64,000 nt of DNA from GCA-2720975 sp964469565 (GCA_964469565.1 CAYXZD010000017.1:32114-96113); one strand, 5' to 3'; positions 44,451-54,467 are shown, numbered from the stretch's first letter. The notes: a model not told the origin generated them from the sequence alone. Translations and numbers: made by a program.

Positions 44451-45725
44451 CTAGGGATTCACACCAGTCTGTGGGTGACAGTCTACCCAGGACTGCCCCC
44501 CGGGCCATGGGCATGCCGGAGGCACCCGGCCCAAGGAAGAATGCGGTCGCCCTCGGTTACAATCGATGCGCCACGCTTTGATCACTTTAGAAGCTTCTTC
44601 AAGACCTGCAAACCAATTCGTGTTCAGCCATTCATCTCGCAGGTTCCCAGTGAAGCTCTCCGGGGACGTCGTTCTCCACGGGCTTGCCAGATTGAATGAA
44701 GTCCAAACCAATCTCGCGGCCGTGGGCCCAGATATCGAAATGCATCGAGTGAAACTCCATCCCATTGTCCAGCGCCAAGGCTTGGGGCTTGGCCCCGCGG
44801 CGAGCAATCATCTTGTTCAAAGCATCTCCCACACGAGCGACCTTCATGTCAGAGGCAACTTCGATGCCCACGCACTCGAGGCTGAGCACATTAATCACCG
44901 TCGGTACCCGAGAGTGTGTTCGCCTTGTCAGTTGATCTGATACGAAACCCAATGCCCAGCGATCATAGCTCTTGCTCGGGTCCTCGTCGGGACCCCGGGC
45001 AAGTGAAACGAGCTTCCTTCGCCGCTTAGTGGGCACTTGCAGGCCTTCCTCTCGGCACAAGCGATGCACTCACATGTGATTGACCTGCTACTCTTCGCGC
45101 TACAAGAGTACGTGCAGGCGCCTGTAGCCGCAACGCGGCCTTGACTTGGCAAGTTTCGCGAAGCCTCCGGCGCAGGGCACTGTGGTCATTATGGACCGAG
45201 ATGCATCGGCGCCCGCTCCTCCAACTCCACATGAAATAGCAGACCCGGCGCTCACTGACCTCATAGCGGGCCTGGTACTCATGCACCTATTCGCGCCGAC
45301 GTCAGAGGTTTATTCGCATGGCGTCCTGCAGAATCTCGCTGCCCAACGTCAGGTTCGCCCAGATGGACTTGAGGCACGCATTCTCGCTCTCCAGCTTCTT
45401 GATACGGCGCACTTCGCTGAGCGCCATCTCCCCAAACGCAGCGCGCCAACAGTAGAAGGTCTGCTAGATGACGCAGTACTTGCGGTAACCTCGGCTAAGG
45501 GCACACTGGCTTCGGCTGGCTTGAGGACGTAGGCGCTTTGGTCCGATGTGAATCGGGATTTGCGGCCACGAGGAGGTTGCTTCCCGGCTAAGTGAGAGGA
45601 TTCTCATCATGCATGGCACAAAGTTCGGGGAGCACATAAGCATCCTCAGACGCTCACAACCCTCAAGAACCCCAACTCGCATAACCCCTGGTCTCATTTG
45701 CAGGGGCACCCCAGAATGGCGGCTG
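44451..45725 (-). pseudogene. Decayed IS3-family element (orfA and orfB with frameshifts and stops)
   Basis: On the minus strand an IS3 transposase can be pieced together from several frames. OrfA: KKSRFTSDQ near 45550, an in-frame stop before QTFYCWRAAFGEMALSEVRR, then IKKLESENACLKSIWANLTL. OrfB: YQARYEVSERRVCYF, then, in other frames, RCGYRRLHVLL and VHRLCREEGLQVPTKRRRK. The integrase core follows: DRWALGFVSDQL (first Asp), AKPQALALDNGMEFHS (second Asp), and, after another frameshift, SFTGNLRDEWLNTNWF (Glu) and RPHSSLGRVPPACPW. Stops and at least three frameshifts make it non-functional. The conserved end sequence lies at 45676-45721. It is inserted between the pyruvyl-transferase operon and another glycosyltransferase. 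Confidence 0.85.
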
Positions 45726-45789
45726 GACATGACCACTAGCCTCCCCCCATCGGCAGGTCCAAGTGAGCTTCATGCTACGGTTACAATAG

Positions 45790-46614
45790 TCACGCCTGCG
45801 CGTCAAATACCCCATCCAGTTCCAACCCCTCCGCGCAACGCACGTTCTGCGCTTCCCTTTGCTCTGCCATGAGTGCAAGGGCTTCATTGGAGCGCTCGCG
45901 CTCAGGATGGTCTACGTGGTAGACAATGGCACGGTTGAGCAGTGGGTAAAATGTAACGCCAGCGCGCCTCAAGCGGAGCTCAAGGTCGAGGTCTTCTCGA
46001 CCATAAAAGGCCCAGGCTTGGTCGTAGCCATTGACCTTGAAGAAAAGCCCGCGTGGGAGACTATAATTGACTCCCATAAGGTGGCGCGGTCGCGGGTGCA
46101 GAATCCGAGCAATCCCTTGGGGTACACGCAAGCCAAGACCTAGGCGTTTGGTATCGCCCCGCAAAGCACTCAAGAGCAGGCGTGTGCCAATGCCCTGGAA
46201 TTCGCCGGCGAGGACTTGTCTTCGGTTCATGCCGCGAGAGAGTTGAGGTCCCAACTTGACACGCCGCCCGCACAAGACCCGGTCAAGAGTCCTAGCCTGC
46301 ATATGATCTGCCACCCAATGGCGGTGCGGAAATGAATCGCCATCTAAAAACACGAGTTGGTCACCCGTGGACTGACGCACGGCTTCATTGACGATGCGTG
46401 CCTTGCGATAGCCCCTATCTGCCTGCCAGCAATGAATAAGTGGGCAGTCCATTTGGTCCCGCCAGCGCTCAATGAGCTGTCTTGTTTCAGACCCGGAACC
46501 ATCGTCGGCGATGAGGATCTCGTCCGGAGGCTGTGTCTGAATAGAGAGGCCACACAATGCGAAATCCAACTCCCGCGGCGCTCGGTACGTACAAATAATG
46601 ACCGAGCTAGACAT
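45790..46614 (-). CDS. Glycosyltransferase family 2 protein
   Basis: A GT2 enzyme of about 274 residues from ATG 46614 (MSSSVIICTYRAPRELDFAL); a TTG at 46638 is less likely. Motifs: PPDEILIADDGSGSETRQLI, the aromatic-basic ADRGYRKARIVNEAVRQS, QLVFLDGDSFPHRHWV with the DGD metal site, HLMGVNYSLPRGLFFKVNGYDQAW, and YGREDLDLELRLRRAG. The last two are the galactosyltransferase-like C-terminal signature of this subgroup. It ends 65 bp from the IS3 remnant end, so downstream operon partners may have been separated by the insertion. Confidence 0.9.
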   Translation of the reverse strand: MSSSVIICTYRAPRELDFALCGLSIQTQPPDEILIADDGSGSETRQLIERWRDQMDCPLIHCWQADRGYRKARIVNEAVRQSTGDQLVFLDGDSFPHRHWVADHMQARTLDRVLCGRRVKLGPQLSRGMNRRQVLAGEFQGIGTRLLLSALRGDTKRLGLGLRVPQGIARILHPRPRHLMGVNYSLPRGLFFKVNGYDQAWAFYGREDLDLELRLRRAGVTFYPLLNRAIVYHVDHPERERSNEALALMAEQREAQNVRCAEGLELDGVFDAQA

Positions 46615-47501
46615 GGGCAAAGTAGAGTTGAAGGACAAGGATCGCTAGGATCTGCGACACGGCGTCGCCGAGATAGAACACGAAGCGACATCTCCAAAGC
46701 ACACAGATAGGGTGCTGGCAATTCTACGACATCCGAGAGTCCTGAAAAAGTGGTCGGAGCGAAACCAATGCGTGAACCCCACCTGCACCTGCTGTGGGCA
46801 TGGGCAGGGTAGTGGTCATCCCTCGACACGATTCTGTACCCGGTGTAGGCATTGGATTGAACACCCCCATCGAAGAGATCCCCACCAGGCAAGAGTATGC
46901 CGAGCACAGCCAAGTCCAAGCTCATGTCATGGTAACCGACAAACTCGCGAACTGAAGCGATTGGCATAGGACCCCAAGTCAACATCAGGCTTCACGGAGC
47001 CCCTCAAGCCGGACCCTGTGCAGCCAAAAACCTCTCAATTCCCAATCAAACTGTGGCGAACATACCCGTCACATGAAGTCCCCACACCCAGGACCATCCA
47101 GAGAGGGTTTGGGCCTCACGCGTCGGTGACAAGACCAATGCTGCCCCCGAGGGCCGGGAAAAATGTCATCAAGAACTTGATGGCTCACGTCCCCAACTTG
47201 CCCGAGCGGCTTGTGCAGAATGCAACTGGACCTTCAAACGCAGGGAGCTGGTCGAGCAATCACTTATTGAACGTTGAACGGTACCAGTGAGCCGCGCGCT
47301 CACCGAACCGCAGCCTGCGTTTGGGAATCAGGCGACGCTGATACTCCTCCAGAAAGGGGCCAAGGCTCGGGTCTAGGGTCATGAGGTTCTTGTCGATTCC
47401 CGATTAATCGAGTCGCGATTGGCATCGGCCTTACAGGCGCCGCCCAGAGGGCCTACGGACTACCGGAATAGGATCACCAAGGGCCTAGAGCTACAAATCA
47501 C
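46615..47501. other. Gene-poor stretch with probable gene relics
   Basis: About 890 bases with no intact gene. On the minus strand at about 47420-47280 a short frame (IDKNLMTLDPSLGPFLEEYQ, then RRLIPKRRLRFGERAAHWYR) ends at a normal stop and has protein-like composition. It looks like the C-terminal end of a lost gene, family unknown. Another minus frame (46985 down into the glycosyltransferase gene) begins with plausible protein sequence but runs into the neighbour out of phase. Both are probably relics of island decay. Confidence 0.4.
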
Positions 47502-50500
47502 TTAGTGCCCCCCCCGGTGTTCACTGAAGGCCTTTAACCAGGGAAGTGTGCCGGTGGGTAGGTTTACGGCCCACCCTTGTTGATCTCCAGCGGGTAGAGC
47601 CTCTGGAGTAGTAGAGAGATTCTTGCCGCATACACCGCACGACGTTCTATGCCTTTTGTAATGGGCACTACAGGATGCACAAGTGAATCCCCATGTATGC
47701 GGTGCGTCCGTGACATCGCCGTCAATGCGCTCGGCAACGCGGAGGGTATTCGCAGAGTCTACAAAGCACAACCAGGGCTGCCTGTAGCCGGGGGTCCGTT
47801 CAGTGGTGTCGAAGGATCTGCCTCGCTCAGCGAAAGGCACGACGCTCACGCGTTCGCCGAACTCCCCGCGCAGCTCGGCTTCCAGCGCTTCGCGGTCTGC
47901 CCGATCGCTCAAGTCAGGGAGCGCAAGTACCAAGGGTTGGCTGACGAGGACCGTGTCGAGCATCGAAAAGACGAGTTCTGCGTAGTCTCTCGCGAAGTCG
48001 AACGTGGCCTCGAGGTTTTGTTCCTCGCCTTTAGCCACCGGTATCACAGGAACCCATAGGAGCACCGTGCCATTGAGAGAGCTTGGTAAGCCGCGCACGG
48101 TCCGGTTGGTGAGCATGTCAAAACCTAGATCCACCAGTCGGTCGAGGTCGAGGCCCATAAGTTCAGAGTCTGCCTCCTCAGCCACATGTCCGAGGAATGC
48201 CGACCGGTCAAGGCGCTGGACCGTCGGTTCCATTACCTGGATCGCCCCAAAACTCGTGGCGAAGCCCACGTAACCCTCGATCGGCTGGCCGTCTACGGTG
48301 TGGTAGGAGCCAATATGTTCACCCTCGATCCAAACATGAACCGCCGGGCCATCCACCCTAGCCTCCAGTAAAAAATAATGTTGGGGGGTGGGAAACTCAA
48401 CCCACCCCCCTGGCGTCGAGTTGTCCAAGAGGCCGTCGCGAATGCGTAAACCATCGACCCGCCAGCTAACGCTATCGATTTCCCTCTGCTCTTCCTTCTT
48501 CCCTGCGGAGTATTCCCAGTCGCCGGCATGGAAGTGCAGGCGCACGTTGCGGTCTCGCCGCGTGTAGCCCAGCACTAGGGCGGCACGTGCGTAAGATGTG
48601 GTGAACTTGATACGCCCGCGCACTGTGTAGCACCCGGCATGCTGCCACTCCGTTGTCCGCGTGAAGGCCTGACGATCGCTAGAAGCACGCTCTACCGTGC
48701 CACTATGTTCCCGCGGTCGCCCACGCCCAACGTGCAGGTCTCCGTCGGCCTCGGGATACCACAAGTTCGGTATCCGCCTCTCTTCATAGTTGGTGAGATC
48801 ATCCTCGACCCAGTCTCCGATAGGTACGACACGTGCAGCTCGCTCTATCGAAGGTGACTCTGGCGCCCAGTCCTCCTGTGCTCCAATATCGAGCAACGGC
48901 AGACCGAGCATCGCTGCGAGACGATTGTGCTCACCAGCTAGAGACCGAGACGTAACCTCTGCCTCCCTCTCTGCGGCGGCGCGTGAAGCAACTTCTAGTT
49001 CTCTCAAGAAGGCTCTCGTGTGCTTGAGATCCTCCGAGAAGGGGCAGGGCTCGCCGCCATTGTCCCCCGCCCGCCGACTTAATCGTTCATTCTCGTTCCG
49101 CAGAGACCAGGCCGCCCCCTGCTGGCCCAGATTGTCGAATAGACTCCCCATCTCCCTGTTCCGCAGAGGCGAGCGCTCATCAACACCCAAAGCCCATACA
49201 AAGGCCTCGGCTGCCTCCCGCTCCCTGCCGAGCTCTAAGAAGAGGCGGGCGGCGCTGTAGGCATGGTCTTGGCCATACCCAGGAGCCTCCCGGTAGCGTT
49301 GCCAAGTCCAAGTCGGCTCATCGTAGACCAAGGGCGATGAAGTTCGCTCGATGCTGGTGTAGCGGGTATAGCGCGAGGTCCAAGGGGCAATCGAATCCCA
49401 ATAGAAGCCACGCAAGAACGTATCGAACTCCTCAGTAAATGCGGTGAACCCAGTCGGCCGACCGGCCGCGCCGTCGGCAAAATGCTCGACAAAGAGGACC
49501 AAAGGGTCGTCATGATCTTTGGCAACAGCGTGCATGTATGGCTCCAGTTGGTCGGCGAACAAGAGCCTTCCGTTTTCCTCCCAAGTGTTGAGGTAGACAT
49601 AGAGAGCGTAGCCAGCAAAATAGTTGTCGCGGTAGTAGTTGGTCCCGGTGATTAGGCTCTTAAGGCCAAAGGATTTCCCGTAACCCTTGATGAACGCTCT
49701 TTCTACTTTTCTGAATTTGACGCAATCGGAAATGAACTCATCGTCTTGCGACCCGGCGTATGAATCGGCAGTCCACACTGCGCGACCTTCAAGCAGCCAT
49801 CCTGGCAAACCAGGATAGATAGCATTATCGAAGCGGTGAGTCAGTTCATGGGTCAGATTGTGGCCCAGGCCCTCGATCGTGCCGCAGTCGAATTCAAGTA
49901 CCGTAAGGTCCCCCCGCTGAAACCCGTCATTCCACCAATAGGGACAGCCCTCGGATTCTAGACCTGCAAAGTCGGGCACTATGCGTACGACTCCTTGACG
50001 CTTCTCCTGTTGCTCCCCGAACGGGTCTTCCCCAAACCAGTTTGCTAATCGGAGGTGATGGTCCTCGACTGTGGCCGCTACGCCGAGCGTCGTTTCGAAT
50101 CCGCAAGTGGTTTCGATGCGATACCAGCGCCTAGGCGACAAGGCCACTGCAGGATTGCCAAAGCTGTCGTGGCTGCGGGTGAAAGCAACAGCCTCTTCAT
50201 CATTCAAGTTATTGAGATCCTCGAACGTCCACTCCTTGCACGCACCGCTCGTCAGTATTATTGTTCGGGCGTGGGCAAGGCCGTCAGCGCCCAATTCAGC
50301 TAGGTCTTTGGCGTCAGGGTACGGTTCGCCCTGGAGCTCGTCAAAGCCCGCTTGGGTGCCGAGGCCATTAAGGATCCGGGCGGCCCTCGTCGCCTCGTCA
50401 CCACGGGCGCCGCGGAGAGCCCCCTTCATCACTTTGCTCAAGTTCAGGACTACGTTCGAAGGAAGACTAGGAGGTGTCCTGAATCCCCAATCTAGGTCGG

Positions 50501-51002
50501 GTGCATATGCCTCACGCAAAACGGGCGCCGCGCCGAACAGTGCGTGCGCCGCTCCAGCAGCCCACCAAGTCTTGAGGATTTGGCTCGGGACTCTCTTTGC
50601 ACGTTTCTTGCTTGCACGAGCTAGATTTGCCAACTCCTTCACAGCGACTGCACGCGCCTTGGCTAGGGAAGCAGCCGCGGGGGCAACTGAGTTAATGGCA
50701 GCCCTGGACTTACGCTCTAGGCCCAAGTAGCCGTCCGGCTTAACGGCGGCGGTCGCCAACATGTGAGCCCAGAGTCCAGCCAAGTCGGGATTGCCTTGGT
50801 TAGCCCTGATGAGGAGAACCAAGATCTCCTCTGAGGCTGGCCTCCAGCGCAGCGCGTTCTCAAGATGCATAACAGCTTCACCTCCGCGCCCGGCTTCAAG
50901 GGCCGTTCGACCGCGCTCAAGACGCATCTCGTGGGGCAGGCGTGGCATTTCCTGGACAGGGACAGCGAGGGCCAGCGAGGCGAGTATTATCTGGAGGCTC
51001 AT
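47502..51002 (-). CDS. Very large secreted zinc metalloprotease with lectin-like domain and C-terminal zinc ribbon
   Basis: An 1166-residue exported protein. A hydrophobic N-terminus (MSLQIILASLALAVPVQ) is followed by a TPR-like helical segment (RGRTALEAGRGGEAVMHLEN). A gluzincin-type active site is at 385-389 (THELTHRFDN) with the third ligand E405 in PGWLLEGRAVWTAD, as in peptidase MA-like enzymes. Further on is a concanavalin-like sandwich (about 760-960: YTVRGRIKFTTSYARAALVL, GPAVHVWIEGEHIGSYHTVDG). A strand-rich region with VPVIPVAKGEEQNLE follows. At the C-terminus is CASC...CGVC (C1108, C1111, C1122, C1125), a zinc-ribbon pattern odd for a secreted protein. I know no named family with this architecture. 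It stands alone in the island's right flank. Confidence 0.8.
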   Translation of the reverse strand: MSLQIILASLALAVPVQEMPRLPHEMRLERGRTALEAGRGGEAVMHLENALRWRPASEEILVLLIRANQGNPDLAGLWAHMLATAAVKPDGYLGLERKSRAAINSVAPAAASLAKARAVAVKELANLARASKKRAKRVPSQILKTWWAAGAAHALFGAAPVLREAYAPDLDWGFRTPPSLPSNVVLNLSKVMKGALRGARGDEATRAARILNGLGTQAGFDELQGEPYPDAKDLAELGADGLAHARTIILTSGACKEWTFEDLNNLNDEEAVAFTRSHDSFGNPAVALSPRRWYRIETTCGFETTLGVAATVEDHHLRLANWFGEDPFGEQQEKRQGVVRIVPDFAGLESEGCPYWWNDGFQRGDLTVLEFDCGTIEGLGHNLTHELTHRFDNAIYPGLPGWLLEGRAVWTADSYAGSQDDEFISDCVKFRKVERAFIKGYGKSFGLKSLITGTNYYRDNYFAGYALYVYLNTWEENGRLLFADQLEPYMHAVAKDHDDPLVLFVEHFADGAAGRPTGFTAFTEEFDTFLRGFYWDSIAPWTSRYTRYTSIERTSSPLVYDEPTWTWQRYREAPGYGQDHAYSAARLFLELGREREAAEAFVWALGVDERSPLRNREMGSLFDNLGQQGAAWSLRNENERLSRRAGDNGGEPCPFSEDLKHTRAFLRELEVASRAAAEREAEVTSRSLAGEHNRLAAMLGLPLLDIGAQEDWAPESPSIERAARVVPIGDWVEDDLTNYEERRIPNLWYPEADGDLHVGRGRPREHSGTVERASSDRQAFTRTTEWQHAGCYTVRGRIKFTTSYARAALVLGYTRRDRNVRLHFHAGDWEYSAGKKEEQREIDSVSWRVDGLRIRDGLLDNSTPGGWVEFPTPQHYFLLEARVDGPAVHVWIEGEHIGSYHTVDGQPIEGYVGFATSFGAIQVMEPTVQRLDRSAFLGHVAEEADSELMGLDLDRLVDLGFDMLTNRTVRGLPSSLNGTVLLWVPVIPVAKGEEQNLEATFDFARDYAELVFSMLDTVLVSQPLVLALPDLSDRADREALEAELRGEFGERVSVVPFAERGRSFDTTERTPGYRQPWLCFVDSANTLRVAERIDGDVTDAPHTWGFTCASCSAHYKRHRTSCGVCGKNLSTTPEALPAGDQQGWAVNLPTGTLPWLKAFSEHRGGH

Positions 51003-51550
51003 AGGAAACTACTCTAGGGAAAACCTAGGAAACTGGTAAGCTGAAACCTTAGAGTCTCGCGGTAGTAAACCATTTCGCAGTCGTGCCTCCTGATCTTGCA
51101 CAAAAGGTATGGCAACAAGATCTAATAGGAGCCGCCGGTTTCTCTGATTATGGCGCACTCCATTGGTGATTATACTAACTCATCACCAAGGGGCTGACCG
51201 GGTAGCCTGTCAGGTCTCAAGGTCGGCGGCGCACCACTGACTGCACGCCCAACGCCCCCGCACTCCAACAAGTACGGGAATTGAGAACGACGGCAGGATA
51301 GTGACCTTCACGGGTTTCAACCGACACCCGCGTGAAGGCCCTTAGAACGCTCACTGTACCCGGGGATGGAGGTATCTGAGCCAGAAGATCGTACCGCTTC
51401 CTCCTACCGACGAATGCTACCAATCTGCTTTCCCACGCAAGCGATACTAATGCGTCATCCAATTCAGGCAGGCCTGTGTTTTGAGAGAAAAGGAACACGC
51501 ACGTAATGAATTCATGTGCGCGCAGGCGTCCACATAAAGCCCGCCCCCCC
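51003..51550. other. Intergenic region with one weak minus-strand frame
   Basis: About 550 bases. A minus-strand frame at 51498-51217 could encode 93 residues (starting MFLFSQNTGLPELDDALVSL), with a protein-like first half but no recognisable family and no good ribosome site. I leave it uncalled. The AT-richer part near 51130-51190 may hold the metalloprotease promoter. No terminator hairpin was convincing. Confidence 0.3.
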
Positions 51551-53425
51551 TCACCTCAACGCCCCCGCGAGGGCCCGCACATAGGCGGCCTGGTAGGGAA
51601 TATGACACTCCGTCACCTGCCAGGAATTCTCGGGCCAGCCGGTGTTCCAGTCGCGGTAGCTCTTTTGGATGGGCTGGTTGAGGGGGGGGCCGGAGTAGGA
51701 TCCGCCCGGTTGGTAGGTGGGGTTGGGTCCCCCCACGAGGTATCCGGGGGGAGGGCCGATGGGGGCATCGGCGTGGTCCCACTGGGTGCCATCGGCAAAC
51801 CAACAGTGATAGGTCTCACGCACGCTGCACTCCCCCCCTTGAGCATCCATGTGGGTCAGGTAGCACAGCCCCATGGGATTGACACCGTGCAAGTAGTGCA
51901 GATAGCCCATTCCCGCAGCGCGATAGAGGGCTTGATTGGGGCGGTCGAAGCCCTCGCGTACCATGCGGAAGTACAAATCACCCTGCTGTGACTTGGTTCG
52001 ATTGCTGCCCCAGGTGTAGTCCTGATCCGCAAGATAGGCGCGGTAGGGATCGTCCTCTTGGAGGTAATGACCCAAGTGGCCGGGACCGCTCACGGCGGTG
52101 GTGTAGATGGCCTGGATTGCGCTGGCCACGTTTGGAGTGGCCTGAGGCAGGGCGGCATAGCGCAACAGGGCCGACTGCGCTGTCTCATCCCAAGGAAAGA
52201 CCTGATTCCACATGACAAAACGTGCGCGCGTGTAGCCTTGATCCACAAAGGCCTGAAAAGTGACACCTCCCGTCAACTCAAACAACAGGGCCGCCGCGCG
52301 CACATAGTTCATGTCCTGGGCATAGGCACTGTCCTCACAGGCCGCCGAAACAAATCCCTGGTTGTTGTAGTACGAGGGCACTAACCCTGGATTGAGTTGC
52401 AACCAATCCCATGCTGCAAAGGCAGCCTGCTCCAATCGTCGCGCCATGAGTTTGGCCCCTGCCGTCGGCTGGCTACCCAACACCAAGGCAGCGTGGGCGA
52501 ACACTCCACACCCCGAAAGTGTGGCTGAAGCGGTGTCGGGACCGTAATACCTCGCACCCACATCCGTACTCGGCGGGCTAGGCGCCGTCCAATCAAGCAC
52601 CGAAAGCTTGTGAGCGAGGGCCCCTGAGGGACCCTGCATCTTCATGAACCACTCAAGCTCAAAGGCCACCTCATCAAGGATATCCGGCAGACCATTCCCA
52701 GACTCCGGCAGGTTCATTTCATCACTCCACAACTGAGGGGCGATTTCATAGGCCTCCAGCAGAGCGTGCACAGCGTCGTCCGCATAGTTCACGTACTTGT
52801 TGTAGTCCCCAGCATCATGCCAGCCGCCAGCAAGATCGCGCTCTAAGGCAGCATTGGTTCCGTCCAACACGTAGCGGCACTGCAGATCCTGACTCGCACC
52901 CACGTGGCACGCACTGTCGTTCCAACAGGGCCTGATGAACGGCGCTTGCTTGTCCACACCACATCGCTGATGGGTAAACATTCGCAGGGCCGCCCGCAGA
53001 ATAGGACGGTACACGCCCGGCCGAATCTCAAACACCTCCGAGGCCTCTCGAGTCAGCGGGTCGAAGAGATAAAAATGCCCACTCTCCTTGAGGGAGCTAA
53101 AATCAACGCTCCAACACTGGTCCCCAGACTGAGTGTGCACGGCTCCAGAGCGCCACGCCTGATACGAACCACTGAAGGCCACGCTGTCATCATGCTCTCG
53201 CCGCACTTCAAGCACTGGCCCCAAGGAATGGGACTCAGGGCCATCAAACCCAACTTGCGCCACCCGGGCCACAGCCACCTTGGCATCCTTCGGGCGATAC
53301 CCAAAGGCGTCCACGCGCAGGTGCGGGCTGGGACGCCGACGCGCCCTTTCGTCCTGGATACTCTGGGCGGTCGGCGGGTGAACCGGCCAACTCAACAACA
53401 CAGGCAGGAGCGCAAGAACGTACAC
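51551..53425 (-). CDS. Glycoside hydrolase family 9 endoglucanase-like enzyme
   Basis: Secreted inverting glycoside hydrolase, probably acting on beta-1,4-glucans or related hemicelluloses. GTG 53425 begins a hydrophobic signal (VLALLPVLLSWPVHPPTAQS); the frame is open to 53560, so the start is uncertain. An N-terminal Ig-like CelD_N domain (RVDAFGYRPKDAKVAVARV, then VFEIRPGVYRPILRAALRMF) precedes the (alpha/alpha)6 barrel. The catalytic base region is GGWHDAGDYNKYVNYADDAV (aspartates 204 and 207 from the GTG). YLHYLHGVNPMGLCYLTHM follows, and the acid is E606 in SWQVTECHIPYQAAYV. It lies 185 bp downstream of the alpha/beta hydrolase gene. Confidence 0.9.
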   Translation of the reverse strand: MYVLALLPVLLSWPVHPPTAQSIQDERARRRPSPHLRVDAFGYRPKDAKVAVARVAQVGFDGPESHSLGPVLEVRREHDDSVAFSGSYQAWRSGAVHTQSGDQCWSVDFSSLKESGHFYLFDPLTREASEVFEIRPGVYRPILRAALRMFTHQRCGVDKQAPFIRPCWNDSACHVGASQDLQCRYVLDGTNAALERDLAGGWHDAGDYNKYVNYADDAVHALLEAYEIAPQLWSDEMNLPESGNGLPDILDEVAFELEWFMKMQGPSGALAHKLSVLDWTAPSPPSTDVGARYYGPDTASATLSGCGVFAHAALVLGSQPTAGAKLMARRLEQAAFAAWDWLQLNPGLVPSYYNNQGFVSAACEDSAYAQDMNYVRAAALLFELTGGVTFQAFVDQGYTRARFVMWNQVFPWDETAQSALLRYAALPQATPNVASAIQAIYTTAVSGPGHLGHYLQEDDPYRAYLADQDYTWGSNRTKSQQGDLYFRMVREGFDRPNQALYRAAGMGYLHYLHGVNPMGLCYLTHMDAQGGECSVRETYHCWFADGTQWDHADAPIGPPPGYLVGGPNPTYQPGGSYSGPPLNQPIQKSYRDWNTGWPENSWQVTECHIPYQAAYVRALAGALR

Positions 53426-53609
53426 GCCATCAGTATCCCCCCTGCGGAGACGATCGGCCAGTGACAAGCGCCTGTCCAACCTCGATCCTCCCACGTTGAA
53501 AGCTTGCGAGCCTATCGACCGGCCCGCCGCGTCCCATTGGGAGAATCCAACGCCCAGCAAAGTCGGCAGGGTGCCCCTCCCCCGTCCCTAGCCCGTCCCT
53601 AGGTCGCCC

Positions 53610-54467
53610 CTAGGTCACCCGCCTCCCTAGCCACTGCACAAGGTGCCCGAGCACCTCGGCGCGCTCATGCTCATTAAATATCTCGTGGTACAAATCCGGA
53701 TAGAAGTGACTGTCAACTTCACCGTGGGAGATCCCCGCAAGAAACCGGTAGCTGCCCGCCACATCCACCACTTGATCCGCTTCGGCGGCCTGGAGAAGCA
53801 CGGGACAATCGATACACCCAGCTTCCGCCAGAGCAGCACCTTGAGCGCCTAAGAGCTCAATGTACAGACGCGCCGACATGCTACTCACAACCAAGTCATC
53901 GTTGGCTAGGGGCGCCAACATCTCCAAGTCTCGTGTCAAATCGGTGGGACGAATCTCAGTCGGAAGCGAAAAGCGTGGAAGCAGGCGCGAGAGCACCACC
54001 CCTAAACTGTGCTTCCAAAGGGGAACCTCATCCTTGATGGCGAAGCCCGGACTGGAAAGGGCGATGCCACTCAACCCAGCTCCACGCTTTTGCGCGTATC
54101 GTGCAACAATCAACCCGCCCATACTGTGCCCCAGCAACCAGCGTGCCGGCTGCCCGCCTAGCTCCTGGGCGAGGGCAAAGCCCCCATCGACATCGTCTAG
54201 GTAATCATCAAAGCGATCGACGCAGGCCCGTGCCCCACCCGAGCGCCCAAAGCCTCGCAAGTCCACGGCTAACGCGTGGAATTGGGCCTGATTGAGGGCG
54301 TCAAAGACGTGTTCGTAACGTCCCGAATGCTCCCCCAAGCCATGGACCACCACAACACTCGCCTTCGCCTGCACGGCCGGCCTCCACCGCCAGAACAGAT
54401 CCGGCGCTCCCTTGCGCACGCACACCCCCTCGAGGGGTTCGTGGCTCGTCTCCAATGGCCGCTCCAC
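53610..54467 (-). CDS. Alpha/beta hydrolase, monoacylglycerol-lipase-like
   Basis: A cytoplasmic serine hydrolase of 285 residues (Hydrolase_4 family). GTG 54467 shares one base with the stop of the upstream sulfatase-like gene (TAGTG). Motifs: VVVVHGLGEHSGRYEHV (oxyanion hole), AVDLRGFGRSGG, the nucleophile elbow LLGHSMGGLIVARYA, CPVLLQAAEADQVVD (acid) and FYPDLYHEIFNE with the catalytic histidine. These match the monoacylglycerol-lipase/lysophospholipase group rather than esterases of polysaccharides. Its role in this operon is unclear. There is no signal peptide. Confidence 0.9.
   Translation of the reverse strand: MERPLETSHEPLEGVCVRKGAPDLFWRWRPAVQAKASVVVVHGLGEHSGRYEHVFDALNQAQFHALAVDLRGFGRSGGARACVDRFDDYLDDVDGGFALAQELGGQPARWLLGHSMGGLIVARYAQKRGAGLSGIALSSPGFAIKDEVPLWKHSLGVVLSRLLPRFSLPTEIRPTDLTRDLEMLAPLANDDLVVSSMSARLYIELLGAQGAALAEAGCIDCPVLLQAAEADQVVDVAGSYRFLAGISHGEVDSHFYPDLYHEIFNEHERAEVLGHLVQWLGRRVT

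Noticed and set aside
51217..51498. Possible 93-residue minus-strand gene
   Set aside because: Some protein-like sequence but no family, no ribosome site and a compositionally odd C-terminal half.
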